Positions 7,559 to 12,155 of a DNA stretch of 12,155 nt are shown here, piece by piece. Position numbers and translations under genes: made by a program. This DNA comes from an uncultured Phycisphaerales bacterium (lineage in GTDB: Bacteria; Planctomycetota; Phycisphaerae; WQYP01), in the NCBI GenBank assembly GCA_937901265.1, contig CALCHA010000017.1:1-12155 (forward strand), given 5' to 3'. The number at the start of each line of letters is the position of its first letter. Positions within the stretch are counted from its first letter, which is position 1. A model generated the notes under the pieces. It saw nothing but the letters and a program-made list of their open reading frames with translations, had not been told where the DNA came from and searched no databases.

Positions 7559-7687
7559 GGAATGTTGTATTTTACGCCGAGACCCGCACCGCTACCACCG
7601 CGCGGCCTTGCTGAGGCTCTCCACGATAGCGTTGGGGCCCGTGAGGGGTTTTCGAGGAAGCGATGCAGCCCCGAGAGAGGATCCCGC
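7559..7687. promoter_or_regulatory. Divergent spacer between deacetylase and ketosynthase genes
   Basis: This 129-base spacer must contain promoters for both halves of the biosynthetic locus. On the minus strand TAAAAT (7574-7569) is a possible -10 box without a good -35. On the plus side GAGAGG (7675-7680) is the ribosome binding site of the ketosynthase gene. No operator with a clear long dyad was seen apart from the palindrome on the KS start codon. Confidence 0.4.
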
Positions 7688-7694
7688 ATGCGGG
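7683..7694. promoter_or_regulatory. 12-bp perfect palindrome centred on ketosynthase start codon
   Basis: CCCGCATGCGGG is a perfect dyad whose centre is the ATG of the ketosynthase gene. In RNA it could fold into only a 4-bp stem with the start codon in the CATG loop; in DNA it could be an operator half-site pair. Function is unproven. Confidence 0.35.
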
Positions 7695-8755
7695 TGGGTA
7701 TCGAACGAGCGAGCCTCCATGTTGAGGGCGTCGGCGACCTCGCGGACGTCTTCGCCGCATGGTGCGCTGGCAGCGCGGGGCGGGGGACCGCGGCCACCGA
7801 TTTCCTTGGCATGATGCAAACTGCCATCGCCCCATGTCTCGCGGGCATGGCAAGTGCTGACCGCGCGGCGCTCGGCCTGCTCCTCGCCAGCACCAAGGGG
7901 CAGATTGTCGAGCAGGTGCGCTCGATGCGCGAGGGGCGTCCCGATGCGCCCACGCTCGCCAGCACCGCGCGCGAACTCGCCGCTCGCTGCGGTATGGGCG
8001 GGCCGGTTTGGGTCGTCTCGACGGCCTGTTCCTCCGGCATCGCGGGGCTCATCGACGCGGTGATCGCGCTGCGTGCGGGAGAGTTCCAGCGCCTCCTCGT
8101 TACCGCGGGCGATCTTGCGGAGAGCTTCGTGCGCGATGGGTTTGCCGCCCTCAAGGCCCACTCGCCCACGGGGGTGTGCCGCCCGTTCGACAGGGCACGG
8201 GACGGTTTGATGCTCGGCAGCGCTGCGGCGGCGTGCATCGTGGCGCCGCTTGGGCCAGCGAGTCTTTGCGAGATTCTCGGCTTCGGCGTCAGCAATGACG
8301 CGGTCCACATGACCGCGCCCGATCGCGAAGGCCGGGGCCTCGCCCGCGCCATGGAGGGTGCGCTCGCCATGGCCCGGCTTGCTCCGCAGGACGTCGAGGT
8401 GGTGATCGCCCACGGAACCGCCACGCGTTACAACGATGCCATGGAAGCCGTCGCCATCGAGAAGGTGTTCTTAGCGCAGGGGGCGCGCCCGCTCATCACG
8501 GCCGTGAAGGGCGTGATCGGGCATTCGCTGGGTGGCTCCGGGCTTGTCGAAGCCCTCCTCGGCAGCGAAATCCTGCGGCGCGGGCACGTTCCCGGCGTGG
8601 TGGGCCTCCGGGAACCTGAGCGGTCCGACGTGGGCCTCCTCTGCCGCACCAAAGCCGTCAGGGTCCGGCGCCTCATGAAGGTCGCCAGCGGATTCGGCGG
8701 CGTCAATGCGGCGATCATCCTCGGCGCCACGTCTTGGGAGTCACGCGATGACTGA
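7688..8755 (+). CDS. Beta-ketoacyl synthase with intact active site (FabF/APE-type)
   Basis: The 355-residue condensing enzyme joins a malonyl unit to an acyl chain on ACP. The catalytic triad is complete: C114 in STACSSG, H242 in AHGTAT and H279 in KGVIGHSLGGSG. Other family blocks are CRPFDRARDGLMLGSAAAA and the C-terminal SGFGGVNAAIIL. I start it at ATG 7688 because GAGAGG lies 7 bases upstream and the reading frame before it runs antisense to the deacetylase gene. From this start it is about 50 residues shorter than FabF (about 410); the N-terminal GxGxxSPxG stretch of FabF is replaced by a divergent MRVGIERASLHVEGVGDL, as in several ketosynthases of aryl-polyene clusters. Its end overlaps the next gene by 8 bases (ATGACTGA). 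A housekeeping FabF is unlikely given the truncated N-terminus and partner gene. Confidence 0.92.
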   Translation: MRVGIERASLHVEGVGDLADVFAAWCAGSAGRGTAATDFLGMMQTAIAPCLAGMASADRAALGLLLASTKGQIVEQVRSMREGRPDAPTLASTARELAARCGMGGPVWVVSTACSSGIAGLIDAVIALRAGEFQRLLVTAGDLAESFVRDGFAALKAHSPTGVCRPFDRARDGLMLGSAAAACIVAPLGPASLCEILGFGVSNDAVHMTAPDREGRGLARAMEGALAMARLAPQDVEVVIAHGTATRYNDAMEAVAIEKVFLAQGARPLITAVKGVIGHSLGGSGLVEALLGSEILRRGHVPGVVGLREPERSDVGLLCRTKAVRVRRLMKVASGFGGVNAAIILGATSWESRDD

Positions 8756-9335
8756 CCCACGGCCGATCGCCATTCTCCGCGCCGCCAGCGGCGACGATGC
8801 AGTGGATGTGGTCCGCGGACTCGTGCACGGGCTTGGTGATCTCTCCCGCGTCGGCCTGATCCTGGGCACCACCAGCGGAAGCCTCGCCGCCGATCGCGCT
8901 TTTGACTGCTCGCGGGTGGACGATGGCGGAAAGTACATCAGTCCGGCGGCGTTCTCGCGTACGTTACCCAGCGTCATCGTCGCGGAAATCACGCTGGCGC
9001 TGCAGATGAATGGGCCCTCGCTGCTGGTCAGCGCTCCTGAGGCATCCGCAGCGCTCGCTATCCGCCGTGCGACCCTGTGGATGAACGCGTTCGACCTTCT
9101 CCATTGCGTCGCCGGCGGTGTGGAGGGGGGCAGGGCGGCGCTCCTGTTGCTCGGCCGCGAAGCCTTGCGCGGAGCCCTTACCCTGACCGCGACGTGGCAA
9201 GCCGCGGTGCACGCGAGGGAAGATCTTTCATTGATGCGGCTCTCCACGTGGATCCGCGACGGCGGCGACGTGGAGCTGGGTGCGGGGGTGCGGATCTCCT
9301 CTGCGATGGATACGTCGGTCATCGCCGGTCAATGA
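8748..9335 (+). CDS. Short ketosynthase-like protein lacking the active-site Cys
   Basis: The protein has 195 residues; ATG 8748 has GGGAG 7 bases upstream and overlaps the ketosynthase stop, so the two are probably made in fixed ratio. It resembles only the N-terminal half of a ketosynthase: LILGTTSGSLAADRAF, SPAAFSRTLPSVIVAEI, GPSLLVSAPEASAALAI and a helix ending in VEGGRAALLLLG. At the nucleophile position, where true enzymes have STACAS, it has SAPEAS, with E98 in place of Cys. No His motifs follow, so it cannot condense by itself. The size and pattern fit the 'ketoacyl synthase N-terminal-like' family (PF13723-type) seen as ApeC in aryl-polyene clusters, and recall chain-length factors, where Cys is replaced by Gln. 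It probably forms a heterodimer with the preceding ketosynthase. Its last 17 bases overlap the end of the facing ligase gene. Confidence 0.8.
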   Translation: MTDPRPIAILRAASGDDAVDVVRGLVHGLGDLSRVGLILGTTSGSLAADRAFDCSRVDDGGKYISPAAFSRTLPSVIVAEITLALQMNGPSLLVSAPEASAALAIRRATLWMNAFDLLHCVAGGVEGGRAALLLLGREALRGALTLTATWQAAVHAREDLSLMRLSTWIRDGGDVELGAGVRISSAMDTSVIAGQ

Positions 9336-10578
9336 AGCGCTGCGGCTTCCGTGATTCAGACGTTTGCAAAGCGGTGAGGGCGGCGGGGTCGACGTAGACA
9401 ATCTCGGGCGTCACGCGCAGGAGCGTCTTGAGCGTGGATGCGAGTTGGCCGCGCGTCGCGGCGTTGTCCGGCGCAATGTGCACATGCACCGTCACGCGGT
9501 CAGACAGCGCATGCTCGGCCGTGGCGATCAGGCAGGCATCGGTGAAAAAGGGAAGCATCCGCAGCGCCTCGAGGATGGCGCTGGGGTAGAGGGATGTGCC
9601 ACGAATTTTGAGAAGCTGCTGTTGCCGCCCCACAATGGGCCCGAGCCGCGGGGTCGTCCGGCCGCAGGGGCAGGGCATCGCCGATTTCCACGCGATATCA
9701 CCCGTGCGGAAGCGCAGCAAGGGCATCCCGGTCACGCCCAGGGGGGTAATGACGACTTCACCGACATGGCCATCGGGAACGGGCTGCTGCGTCTGGGCAT
9801 CCAGAATTTCCAGGCAGGCCAGCCGCGGGTTCAGGTGGCCGCCGGCGCACAGGGGCGACTCGGCAAACGTGGCGCAGGTTTCGGTCAGTGCATAGGTGGA
9901 CATGATCGGACAGTGGAGGCGTTGATGAAGGCCGGCGGCAAGCACATTGGCAGCGCCACTCACGGTGCGAGTGGGCTCGCCGATAGCGATCACCCCAGCC
10001 AGCGCGCTGCTCTCCACGCGCTGCAGAAACGATGGAACGGCGATCAGAAATACACGCTGGTCACGACCCGCAAGACGGTCAATGATCTGCCCCAGCAGCT
10101 CGGGTTGTGCAGCGACTCCCGGCCCGATCCGTGCGCACGCCGCCCCAATTCGCCCGGCCCCGAGATGGTACGCCAGGCCGGCCACGAACAGGCGATCCAT
10201 CGCCACCGCCAGAAGGCACAGGTCGCCGGCACGCAACCCCGCAAGCGACAACGCCGTCGCTTCGTTCTCCGCCAGCCGCTGTAAATCCCCCGATGTCAGC
10301 GGCACGTCCAGGGGTCGCCCCGTGGTGCCCGACGTCGAGACCCACTCGCGCACCTGATCGGGTCCCACGGCCCATGCCTGTTTGCCCGCGGTTGCCAGTT
10401 GATCCTTGGTCGTCAGAGGCAGTTCCTCCAACGGCTGATCCGTGGAAAGCTTCAACTCCCGATAGAGCGGGCTGGTTGCCGAATGGCGCACATGGGTGGC
10501 CAGAAGCTCGCGCTGAAGGTGTCGCCAGCGCTCCTGTGCCCAGAACAAATGCTCGCCCTGCGCCCCAGCCGCCATCAT
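9319..10578 (-). CDS. PaaK-type (phenylacetate-CoA ligase-like) adenylate-forming ligase
   Basis: This 419-residue ANL-superfamily enzyme activates a carboxylic acid with ATP and transfers it to CoA or to an ACP. The P-loop is STSGTTGRP (81-89), followed by YALTET (229-234), FRTGD (290-294), GRQQQLLKIRGTSLYP (317-332) and a terminal RKPQRFIDRR, where K411 matches the catalytic Lys of the PaaK C-terminal domain. C244, H248, C303 and C305 (CPCG) fall where several PaaK homologues bind a structural zinc. The length is close to PaaK (about 430). The start ATG overlaps the lipoprotein stop as ATGA, with AGGG 9 bases upstream, so it is coupled to that gene. An aromatic acid is a plausible starter, by analogy with aryl-polyene and flexirubin pathways, but the substrate cannot be read from sequence. 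Its end overlaps the KS-like gene tail to tail. Confidence 0.93.
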   Translation of the reverse strand: MMAAGAQGEHLFWAQERWRHLQRELLATHVRHSATSPLYRELKLSTDQPLEELPLTTKDQLATAGKQAWAVGPDQVREWVSTSGTTGRPLDVPLTSGDLQRLAENEATALSLAGLRAGDLCLLAVAMDRLFVAGLAYHLGAGRIGAACARIGPGVAAQPELLGQIIDRLAGRDQRVFLIAVPSFLQRVESSALAGVIAIGEPTRTVSGAANVLAAGLHQRLHCPIMSTYALTETCATFAESPLCAGGHLNPRLACLEILDAQTQQPVPDGHVGEVVITPLGVTGMPLLRFRTGDIAWKSAMPCPCGRTTPRLGPIVGRQQQLLKIRGTSLYPSAILEALRMLPFFTDACLIATAEHALSDRVTVHVHIAPDNAATRGQLASTLKTLLRVTPEIVYVDPAALTALQTSESRKPQRFIDRR

Positions 10579-11300
10579 TGGCGGATACCCTGCGGAACGA
10601 TCGATGGCTCGCCAGCGCGGCGATCATTCACGTCATCGGTGAAGGAGAGGCTGATGGTGTAAAACCGAGCCTTGCGGACCACGCTCAATTCCTGCGGCCA
10701 GCCGCGTGAGTCATAGGCGTGGTACTGAATATGCAACGTGTCAAAGAGGCCCAGATCCACATCCGTTGCTTTCAGTCGTCCGGACGCGGCGTCGAAGGTC
10801 CAGGTGTACTTGTGCGTGTCCGCCTCCGTGCGCTTGAGCACCAGGCTTCCACCGCTCCCGGCGGGGGTCAGACCCTCGAGCGATGCGGGCAGGTGGAAGG
10901 CGGTCGAAAGGTCGGATACCAGCGCTTCCACCGAGGCCGTGGGCAGCCCGGGCATCTGGCGCAGCACCGTCACGCCCGCCCAGTTCATGCGGGCATCAAA
11001 AAGGATCACGCCCATCTCGGTGACTGCGGTGATCCGGAAGTCGCGCGGGTTGTGGAAGTCCAGCCAGCCAGAGGCCGTCGTCCGCTGGTTCAGGATACGG
11101 ATCGTGGCGAAGAAGGGACGTTTCAGCCCCTCGATGGAATTTTTCGGTACTGCGGGCCACTGTGCGAGATCGGCGCGGACACGCTGGTATTCCGGGTTGG
11201 GGGCGGAAATCGGAAGCGTCCGCGGGCCCAGGTTGCAGCCCGCAAGACCCGCCACCGTCATCGCCCCGAGGCACGAGATTGTGTTCAATGAACGTCGCAT
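10575..11300 (-). CDS. Outer-membrane-type lipoprotein, LolA/LolB or DUF3261-like
   Basis: The 241-residue product has a lipoprotein signal, with a hydrophobic stretch and the lipobox LAGC (C22, next residue Asn, which favours the outer membrane). The mature part reads like a beta-sheet-rich convex-barrel protein: FFATIRILNQRTTASGWLDF, FRITAVTEMGVILFDARM, then TYTWTF-like strands and DTLHIQYHAYDSRGWPQELS near the end. This recalls LolA/LolB-like carriers and the DUF3261 lipoprotein (ApeN) of aryl-polyene clusters, but similarity is weak and my assignment is by fold style and context. Role proposed: carrying or inserting the cluster's lipid product at the outer membrane. The ATG at 11300 overlaps the end of the upstream gene by 16 bases; GAGGA lies 12 bases before it, a loose spacing. 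Confidence 0.75.
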   Translation of the reverse strand: MRRSLNTISCLGAMTVAGLAGCNLGPRTLPISAPNPEYQRVRADLAQWPAVPKNSIEGLKRPFFATIRILNQRTTASGWLDFHNPRDFRITAVTEMGVILFDARMNWAGVTVLRQMPGLPTASVEALVSDLSTAFHLPASLEGLTPAGSGGSLVLKRTEADTHKYTWTFDAASGRLKATDVDLGLFDTLHIQYHAYDSRGWPQELSVVRKARFYTISLSFTDDVNDRRAGEPSIVPQGIRQ

Positions 11301-12155
11301 TGGTTGATCAATTCCTCAATGTCGTCGCGGCGGCTGGTATAGGGGGGATCGGCGGCGAGCGCCTTTTGCAGTTCTAGCTTTGCGGCGGCTTTGTCGCCCC
11401 TGGCAAATAGGGCGCGCCCCTTCAGTTCGTGGCCCAGGTAGAACGCCGGGTTGTTTGCAATCACGCGTTGCGATTCTTCCAGCGCGACGGAGGGGTCCCG
11501 GCGCTTCAGCGCCGCCACCGCCCTGTCGGCGGCCTCGCGCGCGGCCAGAATCCGCGGCCACGTGCCGTCGACCAGTATGTTATCCGGCCCAATGACCGGC
11601 GGCGAGGCGGAAGCCACAAAGTTCGTATCGGCCCTCTCGCGATTTCGCGCAAGCTCCTCCAGCGTCGCCAGGACGTCCGTGCCGACGAATGCCCCCTCCG
11701 CGTTGGGCCACCCCGCCACCCACATTTGCCCCGAAGTCACGTCGATGATCACGCTGTGACAGGCGATCAGGCCGTCGATCGCATTCCGATTTCCCCACCC
11801 CAGCGGCTTACCGCCCAGCCCCGATTTGTCGCGCAGCAGTCCGGCCAGCCCCTCGGGCGTCACTCGCTGATGCAGGCCGTTCAGCAGCTCGCGCGCCCGG
11901 GTCAGCCGCTGGTGCGTCGTGCTGTCGGCAATGCGCGAGCGGTTCACCAGGTCATCCGCAAACACCGGCGTCGTCAGCTCATTGGCCAGCGCCGCGGATT
12001 CGCTCACATCATAGAAAGCCGTCCGGGCCGGCGATTTTTCAAAGACCCGGGCCTGCCCCGTCTTGCCATCGGCGACCACCAGGATGTCCGACACGAACAC
12101 CGTGGCCCCTTCGATGATGCGCTGCGCGTCGGCCAGGGAATGCGCATGCTGCAGA
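11285..12155 (-). CDS. C45-like autoproteolytic acyltransferase with C-terminal TPR (5' end missing)
   Basis: The reading frame is open to the right edge; a GTG at 12100 is internal, because in-frame residues upstream (QHAHSLADAQRIIEGAT) fit the family. Recognisable blocks are FVSDILVVADGKTGQARVFE (the 'llaD..g..vE' strand pair) and GWGNRNAIDGLIACHSVIID followed by TSGQMWVAGWPNAEGAF (about 11800-11685), as in acyl-CoA:6-aminopenicillanate acyltransferase and other C45 N-terminal-nucleophile enzymes. The nucleophile Cys itself would be upstream of the window. The last 80 residues are two TPR-like helix pairs (AADRAVAALKRRDPSVALEE and HELKGRALFARGDKAAAKLE), unusual on this family. C45-like proteins are often found in lipid, resorcinol and polyene clusters, where an amide-forming or amide-hydrolysing role is assumed. 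It heads or lies early in the operon with the lipoprotein and ligase genes. Confidence 0.78.
   Translation of the reverse strand, partial: LQHAHSLADAQRIIEGATVFVSDILVVADGKTGQARVFEKSPARTAFYDVSESAALANELTTPVFADDLVNRSRIADSTTHQRLTRARELLNGLHQRVTPEGLAGLLRDKSGLGGKPLGWGNRNAIDGLIACHSVIIDVTSGQMWVAGWPNAEGAFVGTDVLATLEELARNRERADTNFVASASPPVIGPDNILVDGTWPRILAAREAADRAVAALKRRDPSVALEESQRVIANNPAFYLGHELKGRALFARGDKAAAKLELQKALAADPPYTSRRDDIEELINQCDVH

Noticed and set aside
6710..7687. Long in-frame extension upstream of the ketosynthase start (326 codons)
   Set aside because: It lies wholly antisense to the deacetylase and part of the acyltransferase gene, has no recognisable domain, and the real start has a good ribosome binding site; the open frame is a GC-rich shadow.
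7369..8424. 351-codon minus-strand frame over the ketosynthase
   Set aside because: Arg/Ser/Ala/Pro-rich shadow of the ketosynthase, whose catalytic motifs are unambiguous.
1..12155. CRISPR array, tRNA, IS element or phage genes
   Set aside because: No regularly spaced repeats, cloverleaf pattern, transposase or integrase motif was found on either strand.

Overview
The window is high-GC bacterial chromosomal DNA with tightly packed genes. A PEP-CTERM-sorted secreted protein with an Arg-rich tail, a large membrane-bound pyrophosphatase, clear Shine-Dalgarno sites on several but not all genes, and a lipoprotein signal all point to a Gram-negative bacterium. Planctomycetota (Phycisphaerae-like) is my best guess, but it rests on protein style only: there is no rRNA gene or other clean marker here.

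Left part (1-5438): the 3' end of pstB (phosphate ABC transporter ATPase) runs into a strong bidirectional hairpin terminator. Facing it is a gene for a secreted, Gly/Asn/Pro/Ala-rich protein with a small folded C-terminal domain. Divergent from that is hppA, a 915-residue membrane H+-pyrophosphatase that carries the Lys/Thr signature of K+-independent pumps. Its end almost touches the end of a convergent gene for a PEP-CTERM protein. pstB and hppA both concern phosphate or pyrophosphate, but they are separate transcription units.

Right part (5631-12155): eight genes look like part of a lipid/polyene-type biosynthetic locus resembling aryl-polyene (APE), flexirubin and dialkylresorcinol clusters. 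On the minus strand are a polysaccharide deacetylase, a PlsC-type acyltransferase and an acyl carrier protein (7558 down to 5631, with a GTGA overlap between the first two). On the plus strand is a ketosynthase with an intact Cys-His-His triad, followed by an 8-base overlap into a short ketosynthase-like protein whose active-site Cys position is Glu (7688-9335). On the minus strand from the right edge are a C45/penicillin-acyltransferase-like protein with a TPR tail (cut by the window), an outer-membrane-type lipoprotein, and a PaaK-type CoA/acyl ligase (12155 down to 9319, all overlapping). In the likely scheme the ligase activates a starter acid, the KS/KS-like pair extends it on the ACP, acyltransferases attach the product to a lipid or amine head group, and the lipoprotein helps place it in the outer membrane. 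Ketoreductase, dehydratase, phosphopantetheinyl transferase and MMPL exporter are not in the window and would be expected to the right.

Smaller signals: a 16-base exact copy of the 16S rRNA 3' end (anti-Shine-Dalgarno) lies between the ACP and PEP-CTERM genes; three 7-base-phased AAAAC repeats lie in the ACP leader; and a 12-base perfect palindrome is centred on the KS start codon. I saw no tRNA, CRISPR array, IS element or transposase.
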